Position numbers and translations under genes: made by a program
Notes under the pieces: model-generated
What the model was told of the DNA's origin: nothing
What the model saw: only the letters and a program-made list of their open reading frames with translations
Database searches by the model: none
DNA from: Pasteurellaceae bacterium 15-036681
GTDB lineage: Bacteria > Pseudomonadota > Gammaproteobacteria > Enterobacterales > Pasteurellaceae
Reading direction: 5' to 3'
NCBI GenBank assembly: GCA_002002485.1
Contig: MQVI01000022.1
Coordinates: forward strand, 1-39,101
Length of the DNA: 39,101 nt
Part shown: one piece after another, positions 1-7,575 of the stretch
How positions within the stretch are numbered: position 1 is the first letter of the stretch
How the letters are laid out: each line of letters starts with the position of its first letter

Positions 1-639
1 TATAACTCTATAATTTATATTATCAGCTGTTCTTAGAATGAAGGTACAATTTTCAATAACTGGCTCACTGTAATATAGCCTGCATTGCTCTCCGATTTCA
101 AATAGTAGTATTTCATCAGAAGATAATTTTAAAGAATGGTGTAATTGCTTTAAATTATATTCTTTAGAAGAAGTGTTGATGAGTTCTAGAAAGCTTTTAG
201 ATCTAAATGCGTAACGCATGAAGGCAACATTTAATGGGTTTCCTTTTATATTCTTACCATTATATCCATGAATATTACTATTCAATAATTGACCTACAAT
301 ATTAATGCTATCTTTTGAAAAATTAGAGAGATAATTTCTGGATGATAAATATTGGTGATAAGCTTCAAATAGTATTTGAAACACCTTTGCTAACTCATCT
401 ATATCAAACAAAGCAAATTTCTCTTTTCGTAGAGAAAACTTATTATTTCTTATATTGAATTTAAACTCTGAATTTTTTAGCAATATGTCTACCTCTTTAA
501 AGCTCTTATGCTGAACATTTAACTCTGCAAACATGACTAGATAAAATTTCTTTCTATTTGACATTTCTCTGTCTATCATAATATCGAAGCATGAAAAAAT
601 ACTATCGGGAATAACTTGTAAAATATCTATTAACTTCAT
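1..639 (-). CDS. Hypothetical protein, 5' part only (runs off the left edge)
   Basis: Reading the minus strand from ATG at 639-637 gives 213 codons without a stop up to base 1, so the gene continues outside the window. A GGAG motif lies about 9 bases before the ATG and supports this start. The protein begins MKLIDILQVIPDSIFS and is rich in Lys, Asn, Ile, Leu, Phe and Ser, with no signal peptide or clear membrane segment. I recognise no family or motif. The DNA is visibly more AT-rich than the neighbouring core genes and uses many ATA and AGA codons, which suggests acquired DNA. It follows the PTS gene in the same direction but is separated from it by a hairpin at 696-727, so it probably has its own promoter. 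That it is a real gene is likely; its function is unknown. Confidence 0.7.
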   Translation of the reverse strand, partial: MKLIDILQVIPDSIFSCFDIMIDREMSNRKKFYLVMFAELNVQHKSFKEVDILLKNSEFKFNIRNNKFSLRKEKFALFDIDELAKVFQILFEAYHQYLSSRNYLSNFSKDSINIVGQLLNSNIHGYNGKNIKGNPLNVAFMRYAFRSKSFLELINTSSKEYNLKQLHHSLKLSSDEILLFEIGEQCRLYYSEPVIENCTFILRTADNINYRVI

Positions 640-695
640 ACACTTTCACTCCATTTGATAATTATTTTACCTCTTTGAAAAATGTATATAAAGCA

Positions 696-727
696 AAACG
701 CCCCAGACTTTTACGTCTAGGGCGTTT
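696..727 (-). terminator. Rho-independent terminator of the PTS gene
   Basis: Arms AAACGCCC and GGGCGTTT enclose a second stem AGAC/GTCT with loop TTTTAC and one C/A mismatch. It lies 25 bases past the PTS stop codon. T-rich sequence flanks it on both strands, so it may work in both directions. Confidence 0.75.
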
Positions 728-751
728 ATTGTTTTTAGATTTTACAGCTTA

Positions 752-2173
752 TTATGCTTTTGCTTGTGCTCTTTTACCAAAAATCACAGTTACCACAAAT
801 GCTACGCCTGCTGAGATAGCCATACCTACACAGTACATTGCTAAGCTTTCAGGTTTGATTGATGGAATACCTGGTAAACCAGCTGCACCTAATGCAATCG
901 CTTTTACGTTGAAGAATGCGATAAATGCACTTGCTGTACCAGCGGCAATCATTGCTGCAATGAATGGGTAACGGTAACGTAAGTTCACACCGAACATTGC
1001 TGGTTCTGTAATACCTAGTAATGCAGAGATACCTGATGGTACTGCGATACCACGAGCTTTTGCGTCTTTCATTACAAATGCTGCACCTAAACACGCTGCA
1101 CCTTGTGCGATGTTAGACATTGCAGCGATTGGGAAGATAAAGGTACCGCCAGTGTTAGCCACTTCTGCTAATAACTGCGTTTCAACTGCGATAAATGTTT
1201 GGTGCATACCTGTGATTACGATTGGTGCATAGAATGTACCGAAGATCGCACCACCGATGAAGCCTAAGCTATCATATAACCATGTTAAGCCTGCTGAGAT
1301 TAATGAACCTGCTTCACGGCCTAATGGACCAATGATTGTGAACGCTAAGAAACCTGCGATAAATAATGAGAATAATGGCGTAATTAAGTTATCTAAGAAA
1401 GATGGTACCACTTTACGGAAAGATTTCTCTAAAGTTGCTAATACCCAAGCTGATACTAATGTTGGGATAACTGTGCCTTGATAACCTACTTTTTCGATTT
1501 CTAAACCGAATACGTTCCAGTATTGGATATTACCTTTCGCTAAAGTTAATGCGTAGTTCCAACCGTCTGCTAATGCTGGGTGAACTAATAGCATACCTAA
1601 TGCCGCACCTAAGAATGGGTTACCGCCAAATTTACGAGTTGCTGAGAAACCTAGAAGAACAGGTAAGAATACGAACGGCGCATTAGCAAAGGTATTCATT
1701 AGATCAACTAAGTCTGCAATACCTGGGTACATATCAACTACATTAACGCCTTCAGCAAAGAAACCTTTTGCAGTTAGCATTGAATGGATACCCATTAAAA
1801 GACCGCCTGCCACGATAGCAGGAATGATAGGAACGAAAATATCCGCTAAGCCTTTCACTGCTTGTTGTAAGATATTTTGTTTTTCAGCACCTGCGCTTGC
1901 AACTTCAGAAGTTGTCATATCACCGATACCTAGTATTTTTGTTAATTCCGCATGTACTTTATTAACTGTGCCAGAACCAAAGATAATTTGGTATTGACCC
2001 GCAACAGAAAATTGACCTTTAACACCTTCAATATTCTCGATGCCTTCTTTGTCAATTAAGCTCTCATCTTTTACAACCATACGTAAACGGGTTGCACAGT
2101 GTGCTGCCGCAGAGATATTCTCTTTGCCCCCGAGTTTATCAATCACTTGTTGAGCGATTTGAGGAAAGTTCAT
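752..2173 (-). CDS. scrA: PTS sugar transporter, EIIBC, sucrose type
   Basis: Inner-membrane permease of the phosphotransferase system that imports and phosphorylates a sugar. The first 90 residues are an EIIB domain of the glucose superfamily, with the phosphorylated cysteine in AAHCATRLR (Cys26). From about residue 110 a polytopic EIIC domain follows (FVPIIPAIVAGGLLMG, GITEPAMFGVNLRYR). No EIIA domain is fused, so a separate EIIA such as Crr would be needed. The ATG at 2173 is preferred over an in-frame GTG at 2182 because AGGTGG lies just before it and overlaps the GTG. The protein resembles bacterial ScrA/SacP most, but the C-terminal half also resembles trehalose TreB, so sucrose specificity is likely, not certain. 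No hydrolase or kinase gene lies alongside. The upstream operators suggest LacI-family repression and CRP activation. Confidence 0.78.
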   Translation of the reverse strand: MNFPQIAQQVIDKLGGKENISAAAHCATRLRMVVKDESLIDKEGIENIEGVKGQFSVAGQYQIIFGSGTVNKVHAELTKILGIGDMTTSEVASAGAEKQNILQQAVKGLADIFVPIIPAIVAGGLLMGIHSMLTAKGFFAEGVNVVDMYPGIADLVDLMNTFANAPFVFLPVLLGFSATRKFGGNPFLGAALGMLLVHPALADGWNYALTLAKGNIQYWNVFGLEIEKVGYQGTVIPTLVSAWVLATLEKSFRKVVPSFLDNLITPLFSLFIAGFLAFTIIGPLGREAGSLISAGLTWLYDSLGFIGGAIFGTFYAPIVITGMHQTFIAVETQLLAEVANTGGTFIFPIAAMSNIAQGAACLGAAFVMKDAKARGIAVPSGISALLGITEPAMFGVNLRYRYPFIAAMIAAGTASAFIAFFNVKAIALGAAGLPGIPSIKPESLAMYCVGMAISAGVAFVVTVIFGKRAQAKA

Positions 2174-2219
2174 AGTTACCACCTATTGTGTCAGGATAAA
2201 AATTAGATGCATACATTTT

Positions 2220-2269
2220 AACTAAAACGTTTTAGCAAAAAAAGATAATTTTGCTAAAACGTTTTAGTT
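2220..2269. promoter_or_regulatory. Twin LacI/GalR-type operators
   Basis: Two identical perfect palindromes CTAAAACGTTTTAG lie at 2222-2235 and 2254-2267, with centres 32 bp apart (about three helical turns). With their flanks they form a larger perfect inverted repeat with 21-bp arms (2220-2240 and 2249-2269) and an 8-bp spacer. The AAACGTTT core is typical of LacI-family regulators of sugar genes. A possible -10 element (TATCTT on the minus strand, 2247-2242) sits between the operators, so bound repressor would cover the PTS promoter. The regulator gene is not in this window. Confidence 0.7.
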
Positions 2270-2270
2270 T

Positions 2271-2286
2271 TGTGATCTAGATTACA
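2271..2286. promoter_or_regulatory. CRP-like site upstream of the PTS gene
   Basis: TGTGATCTAGATTACA matches the CRP consensus (TGTGA-N6-TCACA) with one mismatch in the right half. It lies just upstream of the twin operators. It would be centred about 43 bp before a start point placed by the -10 at 2247-2242, close to a class II activator position. The rest of the divergent region (2287-2476) is AT-rich; I found no convincing dcuB promoter there. It does contain TTGACA at 2365-2370 and a small dyad ACTGTA/TACAGT at 2409-2425. Confidence 0.6.
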
Positions 2287-2476
2287 TTTTTAGCAAGTTT
2301 AGCAATTTTCTTGAGTTCTAGCTAATGTAAATACATAGCGTAAAATTTTATTATTTCAATTAATTTGACAAAATATATTATTTTTTTGATCTAAAATAAA
2401 TCTCCAACTACTGTAAACAATACAGTTAAGTTAGAATAGAAACATCTATTATTTACATACTTTTACAGAGGTTTTT

Positions 2477-3814
2477 ATGCTCTATTTTGAATTTCTACTC
2501 TTGTTAGGATTTTTATATGCCGGTAGCCGTTATGGTGGTATTGGCTTAGGGGTTGTTTCGGGTATTGGTCTTATCGTTGAGGTGTTTATCTTACGAATGC
2601 CTGTTGGTAAGGCTCCAATTGAAGTGATGTTGATTATTTTAGCCGTGGTAACTTGTGCATCTATCTTAGAAGCCGCTGGTGGTCTGAAATTCATGTTGCA
2701 AGTTGCAGAACGAATTTTACGTAAAAACCCTAAACGCATTACATTACTTGGTCCTATTGTTACCTATGTGATGACATTTATGCTTGGTACAGGTCACTCA
2801 GTATATTCTGTAATGCCAATTATTGCAGACGTTGCATTAAAAAATAAAATTCGTCCAGAGCGCCCAATGGCAGCATCATCTGTCGCTTCACAATTAGCAA
2901 TCACATCTAGCCCTCTTTCTGCTGCAGTTGTATTCTATTTAGCTCAAATTACTGCATTACCAGGCTTTGAACACGTAACTTTATTAAGCATCATCGGTGT
3001 AACTGTGCCAGCAACATTTGCAGGTACTATTGCACTTTCGCTTTATAGCTTACGTCGTGGTAAAGAGTTAGAAGATGATCCAGAATATCAACGTCGCTTA
3101 CAAGATCCTGTATGGCGTGAACGTATTCTAAGCACAACTAGTACAACATTAAATGAAGAGCTTCCAGCAAATGCTAAAAAAGCAGTTTATCTGTTCTTGC
3201 TCTCTTTAATTGTTATCGTAATTATCGCAATGTTCCCTGAAATCCGTACTGTTGGTGTTGGTGAAAAAGTTAAACCTATTTCAATGGGTGTTATCATTCA
3301 AATGATGATGTTAGCTTTTGGTGGTATCATCTTAACGATGACTAAAACTAATCCACAAACTGTACCAAATGGAGTGGTATTCAAATCGGGTATGGTTGCG
3401 GCAATTGCAATCTTTGGTATTGCATGGATGAGTGATACTTACTTCCAATTCGCAATGCCACAATTTAAAGCCGGTATTACGGAAATGGTTGAAGCATACC
3501 CTTGGACATTTGCACTAGCGCTATTTGCAGTATCTGTGGTAATCAATAGCCAAGCAGCAACTGCGGTTATGATGTTACCTGTAGGTATCGGTTTAGGCTT
3601 ACCTGCTCCGCTATTAGTTGGTTTAATGCCTGCAACTTATGCATACTTCTTCATCCCAAACTATCCATCAGATATCGCAACCGTGAACTTTGACGTAACT
3701 GGTACAACAAAAATTGGTAAATACTACTTTAACCACAGCTTTATGTTCCCAGGCTTAATCGGTATTACCGTAGCTTGTGTGGTTGGTGTTGCAATTGCAA
3801 ATGTAATTATCTAG
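2477..3814 (+). CDS. dcuB: Anaerobic C4-dicarboxylate transporter DcuB
   Basis: Inner-membrane antiporter of the Dcu family. In relatives it exchanges external fumarate, malate or aspartate for succinate during anaerobic fumarate respiration. The 445 residues match the usual family length and are almost entirely hydrophobic segments. Family signatures are visible: GTGHSVYSVMPIIADVA, IRPERPMAASSVASQ and the C-terminal IPNYPSDIATVNFD followed by GTTKIG. GAGG precedes the ATG by about 8 bases. It stands alone, divergent from the PTS gene, and ends in a strong terminator at 3834-3870. Assignment to DcuB and not DcuA rests on overall resemblance to E. coli DcuB. Confidence 0.88.
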   Translation: MLYFEFLLLLGFLYAGSRYGGIGLGVVSGIGLIVEVFILRMPVGKAPIEVMLIILAVVTCASILEAAGGLKFMLQVAERILRKNPKRITLLGPIVTYVMTFMLGTGHSVYSVMPIIADVALKNKIRPERPMAASSVASQLAITSSPLSAAVVFYLAQITALPGFEHVTLLSIIGVTVPATFAGTIALSLYSLRRGKELEDDPEYQRRLQDPVWRERILSTTSTTLNEELPANAKKAVYLFLLSLIVIVIIAMFPEIRTVGVGEKVKPISMGVIIQMMMLAFGGIILTMTKTNPQTVPNGVVFKSGMVAAIAIFGIAWMSDTYFQFAMPQFKAGITEMVEAYPWTFALALFAVSVVINSQAATAVMMLPVGIGLGLPAPLLVGLMPATYAYFFIPNYPSDIATVNFDVTGTTKIGKYYFNHSFMFPGLIGITVACVVGVAIANVII

Positions 3815-3833
3815 GCCAATAAATTAAGTAATG

Positions 3834-3870
3834 AAAAAGCTAGCATTTCTTTCGATTTGCTAGCTTTTTT
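3834..3870. terminator. Bidirectional terminator between dcuB and map
   Basis: A stem AAAAAGCTAGCA / TGCTAGCTTTTTT with a 12-base loop lies between the convergent genes dcuB and map. The T-run on one side and the A-run on the other would serve both strands. Confidence 0.88.
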
Positions 3871-3886
3871 ATTATCACTTACTTAA

Positions 3887-4693
3887 TTAAGCATTATTCA
3901 TAATACGTTGAATACGACCACTCTCAATTTCTTCATCACGAATAGTCATAATTTCACAACCATCTTTGGTCACAACAATTTGATGCTCATATTGTGCTGA
4001 ATGGCTACGGTCTTTAGTTTTTACAGTCCAGCCATCACCCATTAAGCGAATCTCTTTTTTACCTGCGTTGATCATTGGCTCAATAGTAAATACCATACCT
4101 TCTTGTAACACTACGCCACCATCATCTGAGAAGTAGTGTAATACTTGTGGGTCACAATGGAATTCATCACCGATACCATGACCACAATACTCACGCACCA
4201 CTGAGAAACCTTCTTTTTCAACATATTGCTGAATTGCTTTACCAATTTGATTTAAACGAATTCCTGGTTTTACTGTACGTAAACCAATATATAATGATTC
4301 TAATGTCACCTCTAATAGACGTTTATCTTTTACACTTGGCTCACCCACAACATACATTTTTGAGTTATCGCCGAAGTAGCCATCTTTAATGACTGTGACA
4401 TCAATATTTAAAATATCGCCTTTTTTCAGTTTTTTATCATCGCTTGGAATGCCATGACAAACCACTTCATTCAGTGAAATACAAGTTGCTTTCGGAAAGC
4501 CGTGATAACCTAAACAAGCAGGAATGCCTTGTTGAACTTGCTCAATGTATTCATGGCAAATACGGTCTAATTCACCAGTAGTAATACCTTCTTTAACATG
4601 AGGTTCAATCATCACTAAAACATCAGAGGCTAATTTACAAGCCACACGTAATTTTTCGATCTCTTCAGGAGTTCTAATTGGAATATTTTTCAT
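3887..4693 (-). CDS. map: Methionine aminopeptidase, type I
   Basis: Removes the initiator methionine from nascent proteins in the cytoplasm. The 268-residue protein has the pita-bread fold signature and all five metal ligands: Asp98 (NIDVT), Asp109 (YFGDNS), His172 (CGHGIG), Glu205 (FTIEPM) and Glu236 (QYEHQ). The ATG at 4693 begins MKNIPIRTPEEIEKL, as in relatives; an 11-residue upstream extension in the same frame is not expected. AAGAG lies before this ATG. The gene is monocistronic between two terminators. Confidence 0.95.
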   Translation of the reverse strand: MKNIPIRTPEEIEKLRVACKLASDVLVMIEPHVKEGITTGELDRICHEYIEQVQQGIPACLGYHGFPKATCISLNEVVCHGIPSDDKKLKKGDILNIDVTVIKDGYFGDNSKMYVVGEPSVKDKRLLEVTLESLYIGLRTVKPGIRLNQIGKAIQQYVEKEGFSVVREYCGHGIGDEFHCDPQVLHYFSDDGGVVLQEGMVFTIEPMINAGKKEIRLMGDGWTVKTKDRSHSAQYEHQIVVTKDGCEIMTIRDEEIESGRIQRIMNNA

Positions 4694-4774
4694 TGTTACT
4701 CTTAAATTTAAAATAAGTTGATACAAAAGCTAGAGGATTATACGCCTTTTTCAGTAAAATTTCACGGAAAGCAA

Positions 4775-4819
4775 AAGCGGTCTGTTTTTGCAAAAAATTT
4801 ACCAAAACAGACCGCTTGT
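4775..4819. terminator. Terminator made of an inverted pair of uptake signals
   Basis: AAGCGGTCTGTTTT (from 4775) pairs with AAAACAGACCGCTT (to 4817) around a loop of about 14 bases. The right arm continues into a full uptake signal on the minus strand (ACCGCTTGT, 4811-4819). It sits just downstream of yhhQ and upstream of map. Paired uptake signals used as terminators are a known Pasteurellaceae habit. Confidence 0.75.
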
Positions 4820-4827
4820 ATTAGTTC

Positions 4828-5499
4828 CTACTTCACAGTAAGATTTAACTTTTTAATCAATAAGTTAAGTAAAATACCGTACAGAGGCAAGAATAGTAAT
4901 AAACTGACGAATAATTTAAAGAAATAGTCTACTGTACCGATCGTAAACCAATGTTCTGCCATATATTCATCACTGCTTTGATAGAAAGCCACCGCAAAGA
5001 ACACGAAGGTATCAATCAAGCTACCAAAGATAGTTGAACTTGCTGGTGCTAACCACCAAGCTTTGCCTTTACGTAGGTGATTGAAGACAAAAATATCCAT
5101 TAACTGTCCGACAACATAACCAGCAAAACTCGCTAATGCAATACGAAATACAAAGAAATTGAACTCAGCCAATGTTGAAAAGCCTTGAAATTGGCCTTCG
5201 AAGAAAATGACGGAAACAACATAGCTCACAGCTAAGGCTGGTAACATTACTGCAAAAATGATTTTTCGTGCTAAATCCGCACCAAAAACACGAACAGTTA
5301 GATCTGTTGCTAAAAAAATAAATGGGAAAGTAAATGTGCCCCATGTCGTTGGGATTGTCATTTCAGAAAATGGCATTTTTATTTCAAAAGCAATCTGAAC
5401 TAAATAGTTACTGATCGTAATGATAAACACATGGAAAAGGGAAAGTAACAGCAACGAGCGACGCTTCTGCTCGTCGGCAAAATAAGAGATAGTATTCAT
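4828..5499 (-). CDS. yhhQ: Queuosine precursor transporter YhhQ
   Basis: Integral membrane protein of the YhhQ/COG1738 family (223 residues, about six hydrophobic segments). In E. coli it takes up the queuosine precursors preQ0 and preQ1 for tRNA modification. It aligns closely with E. coli YhhQ over blocks such as FPFIFLATDLTVRVFGA, SYVVSVIFF, KAWWLAPASST and EYMAEHWFTIGTVDY. AAGGAA precedes the ATG. The leader has a strong promoter and a fold resembling a class-I preQ1 aptamer (5518-5546), which fits the proposed substrate. It is single, between terminators. Confidence 0.9.
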   Translation of the reverse strand: MNTISYFADEQKRRSLLLLSLFHVFIITISNYLVQIAFEIKMPFSEMTIPTTWGTFTFPFIFLATDLTVRVFGADLARKIIFAVMLPALAVSYVVSVIFFEGQFQGFSTLAEFNFFVFRIALASFAGYVVGQLMDIFVFNHLRKGKAWWLAPASSTIFGSLIDTFVFFAVAFYQSSDEYMAEHWFTIGTVDYFFKLFVSLLLFLPLYGILLNLLIKKLNLTVK

Positions 5500-5517
5500 T
5501 GTATTCCTTTTTATAAA

Positions 5518-5546
5518 GTTTGGTTATTTGGGGTTAGGGAACCCAA
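5518..5546 (-). promoter_or_regulatory. preQ1-I riboswitch-like leader of yhhQ
   Basis: On the minus strand the leader forms a stem TTGGG (5546-5542) / CCCAA (5532-5528). The loop ends in TAAC, and the stem is followed by an A-rich tail ATAACCAAAC. This closely follows the compact Thermoanaerobacter preQ1-I aptamer (CUGGG...UAAC, CCCAG, UUAACAAAAC), including the U after the first stem strand, the C that would read preQ1 and the tail length. The second (pseudoknot) pairing is not obvious. The loop UUCC could pair with GGAA of the ribosome-binding site further down. Class and function are inferred. Confidence 0.6.
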
Positions 5547-5565
5547 TGGTTAAAAGAAGGGGCGC

Positions 5566-5593
5566 ATAATACGCTTTATAAAAAAAAGATCAA
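5566..5593 (-). promoter_or_regulatory. Promoter of yhhQ
   Basis: On the minus strand TTGATC (5593-5588), a 16-bp spacer and TATTAT (5571-5566) form a good sigma70 promoter. Transcription would start near 5559, about 13 bases before the riboswitch-like stem and 60 bases before the yhhQ ATG. Confidence 0.65.
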
Positions 5594-5629
5594 GAGGGAA
5601 TGACGGACTAGTGAACAACCTTTCGATAT

Positions 5630-5647
5630 GTCGGGCAAATGCCCGAC
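5630..5647. repeat. Short intergenic palindrome (GGGCATT family)
   Basis: GTCGGGCA-AA-TGCCCGAC is a perfect 8-bp stem just after the ygfB stop codon on the minus strand. Its core GGGCATT...TGCCC recurs at 35594-35615 and 38364-38383. It could act as a weak terminator for ygfB. Confidence 0.6.
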
Positions 5648-5658
5648 CTACAAGCTGA

Positions 5659-6213
5659 CTAATGAACAGCCTTTTTCTGATTCTCTGCCATTTTGGGTGC
5701 AGAAAAATGATTATGTAAGAATAAACTCACAACACGTAGATATTCGATAACTTCTTCACCTGCTTCTAATAATTCTTCACTATTATCTTCATCATCGTAG
5801 CCTAAACGAGAGATTTCATCCAAATCATCAATCGCCTCACCCACTTCATCAGTCTCTTTTTGTAAAGTTGGTTGTGCCAGACCTAAACCTAATAAGAAAT
5901 GGCTTGTCCAATCGGCAATGCTATCCGCTAAAGCAAAACCATCTTCGCCTTCAGGTAGCCATAATGAAAAAAGCGTATTAGTTTCATCGAAACTTTCACT
6001 GAGTTGCTGATAAAATGCGACAAGCTTCGCTAAAGGCGCTTGTGAAAAAGCATGACCGTCATTAGTAAATTGATAAGTCAAAGTCTGCCAAGATTCATCT
6101 TGAATACCGCCTGCGATTAATCCACTTAAAAAACCGTGAAATTCGGCATTGTTGTAGTTGATTTGGAGTTCAGAAATAAGTTGTTTAAATTCGTTTGATT
6201 GTAAAATTGCCAT
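5659..6213 (-). CDS. ygfB: UPF0149 family protein YgfB
   Basis: A 184-residue acidic cytoplasmic protein of the UPF0149/YgfB family. The family signature FHGFLSGLIAGG lies near residues 25-36, WTSHFLLGLG near 102-111 and an acidic stretch in the last third. The biochemical role is not established. It is divergent from zapA with a 74-bp gap, and this pairing is conserved in gammaproteobacteria, which supports the assignment. Nothing is odd in length or motifs. Confidence 0.88.
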   Translation of the reverse strand: MAILQSNEFKQLISELQINYNNAEFHGFLSGLIAGGIQDESWQTLTYQFTNDGHAFSQAPLAKLVAFYQQLSESFDETNTLFSLWLPEGEDGFALADSIADWTSHFLLGLGLAQPTLQKETDEVGEAIDDLDEISRLGYDDEDNSEELLEAGEEVIEYLRVVSLFLHNHFSAPKMAENQKKAVH

Positions 6214-6287
6214 AGTCTATTATTTATGAATGAAAGAAAGAATGGCATAATAGCAAAAATTTTTGTATTCGTGAGGATTTCCCGACA

Positions 6288-6611
6288 ATGTCGAAAAATA
6301 ATATTGAATTATCCCTATTTGGACAGGTGTTACGTTTATACTGTCCGCCAGATCAGCAAGAATCATTACTTGCCTCAGCAAATCGCTTAGAAGAGCGTGT
6401 AGCAGTATTGAAAGAGCAATCTGGCATTATTCAACTAGAAAAAGTGCTTTCAATCGTTGCACTTAACTTGAATTATGAGCTAGAACAAGAACAACGTAAA
6501 AATGCAGAAAATAAAAATATCCTGCAAGCTTGTGTTCAACAGCTCGACGCTTCATTAAATAAATTTCAATCAAGCGGTTTAGAAGCTGTTACTGTTCAAG
6601 AAAATGACTAA
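6288..6611 (+). CDS. zapA: Cell division protein ZapA
   Basis: Small cytoplasmic protein (107 residues) that in relatives bundles FtsZ filaments at the division ring. The N-terminal part (IELSLFGQVLRLYCPPDQQESLLASA) is the ZapA globular domain, and the C-terminal half is a predicted coiled coil rich in Glu, Gln and Leu. A GAGGA motif lies about 11 bases before the ATG. It is followed by the 6S RNA gene and ygfA, the order also found in E. coli. Confidence 0.92.
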   Translation: MSKNNIELSLFGQVLRLYCPPDQQESLLASANRLEERVAVLKEQSGIIQLEKVLSIVALNLNYELEQEQRKNAENKNILQACVQQLDASLNKFQSSGLEAVTVQEND

Positions 6612-6681
6612 TAAATAAAATTCTGCAAATTTATTGATCTGAACACTAGGAAATTTAAGTAAATTCCGCTAATATTCACTT

Positions 6682-6860
6682 TGCCTGAGGTGTACGCTGT
6701 TAGTTACGTCCCTGAGCCGATATTTAAAACTCCTTGAGTTGAATTTCCAATTGTTGGTGAGCAGGCTCGTTTACGAGAAGCCTAAAAATAATTTTATTCG
6801 ACTCCCTTGAACCGTATGGTTCAAGGACTACAACTGATGACGGCACTTCAGGTCTTTTGA
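6682..6860 (+). ncRNA. ssrS: 6S RNA
   Basis: The region between zapA and ygfA contains conserved 6S RNA blocks: CCCTGAGCCGATATTT (near 6710), TTGGTGAGCA followed by GGCTCG and CGAGAAGCCT (near 6755-6785), and CCTTGAACC...GGTTCAAGG (near 6806-6827). The 5' end GCCTGAGGTG pairs with CACTTCAGGT at the 3' end, giving the long closed rod that mimics an open promoter and binds RNA polymerase. TAATAT at 6671-6676 is a likely -10, placing the 5' end near 6682. The length of about 180 nt matches the family. Ends are approximate. Confidence 0.93.
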
Positions 6861-6871
6861 TTATTCAAAAT

Positions 6872-7459
6872 ATGAAAAAAGAACATACACCTTCGATTAG
6901 CGAACCTCGCCAACAAATCCGTAAATCTATTCGAGCCAAACGCTTGGCGCTCTCTCTAGAACAACAACATCTTGCCTCTCAGCAAATTATTACTCCCTCA
7001 TTAGAATTAATTGAACAATACCAAGCTAAAAACATCGCCTTCTATTTGCCATTTAATGGTGAAATCTCACCGCTTGCGTTAATTGAACAACTTCGAGTAA
7101 TCGGGAAAAATATCTATTTGCCTGTTCTTCATCCTTTCTCTGAAAATCAGCTACTTTTCCTCGAATATCAAACTGAGCAAGATTTAGAACAAAACCGCTT
7201 TGGCATCTGGCAACCTAAATTAGACGTACGCAAAGTCTTACCAATTGAACAATTAGAAATGATTTTTGTGCCATTGGTTGCTTTTGATAAACAAGGTAAT
7301 CGTCTTGGGATGGGGGGAGGATTTTATGATCGCACTTTGGCAGGTGCACCGCATTTAATTACAGTTGGACTCGCTCATCGTTGTCAAGAAGTTGAACAAC
7401 TCCCCATTGAAAGTTGGGATATTCCACTCAAGCATTTCATTATTGATGAAGAGAAATAA
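6872..7459 (+). CDS. ygfA: 5-formyltetrahydrofolate cyclo-ligase
   Basis: ATP-dependent enzyme converting 5-formyl-tetrahydrofolate to 5,10-methenyl-tetrahydrofolate. Family blocks are visible: an N-terminal basic helix (RQQIRKSIRAKRLAL), the FNGEISPL region and the C-terminal GNRLGMGGGFYDRTL substrate and nucleotide loop. ATG at 6872 gives 195 residues. An in-frame TTG at 6857 would overlap the 6S RNA end. Neither start has a clear ribosome-binding site. It lies directly after 6S RNA and is probably cotranscribed with it, as in E. coli. Symbol used: ygfA (also fau). Confidence 0.9.
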   Translation: MKKEHTPSISEPRQQIRKSIRAKRLALSLEQQHLASQQIITPSLELIEQYQAKNIAFYLPFNGEISPLALIEQLRVIGKNIYLPVLHPFSENQLLFLEYQTEQDLEQNRFGIWQPKLDVRKVLPIEQLEMIFVPLVAFDKQGNRLGMGGGFYDRTLAGAPHLITVGLAHRCQEVEQLPIESWDIPLKHFIIDEEK

Positions 7460-7461
7460 TC

Positions 7462-7470
7462 ACAAGCGGT
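7462..7470 (+). repeat. DNA uptake signal sequence
   Basis: ACAAGCGGT followed by T-rich sequence, the Actinobacillus/Mannheimia-type uptake signal. Further exact copies are at 14655, 14964, 18759, 20744 and 32847 (plus strand) and 4811, 14692, 15301 and 33220 (minus strand). Confidence 0.85.
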
Positions 7471-7510
7471 TCGATTTGGTCAAATTTTTGCAAGTTTTAT
7501 TAAATCACCC

Positions 7511-7540
7511 TTAACAAAAAAGTCGTTATTGCAATATAAT
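7511..7540 (+). promoter_or_regulatory. Promoter of the two-partner secretion locus
   Basis: TTAACA (7511-7516), an 18-bp spacer and a perfect TATAAT (7535-7540) lie 36 bp before the transporter start codon. No operator is evident. Confidence 0.7.
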
Positions 7541-7575
7541 CGAAATCATCTTAGTTTATTTGAGTGAGGATGATA

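Noticed and set aside
849-1481. Open frames on both strands inside the PTS gene (849-1094 minus, 1257-1481 plus)
   Set aside because: They overlap a well-supported permease gene, have no ribosome-binding sites and resemble nothing; they are shadow frames.
2386-2399. Possible FNR site (TTGAT...) before dcuB
   Set aside because: Only the left half matches; the right half AATAA does not fit ATCAA, and no -10 lies at a suitable distance.
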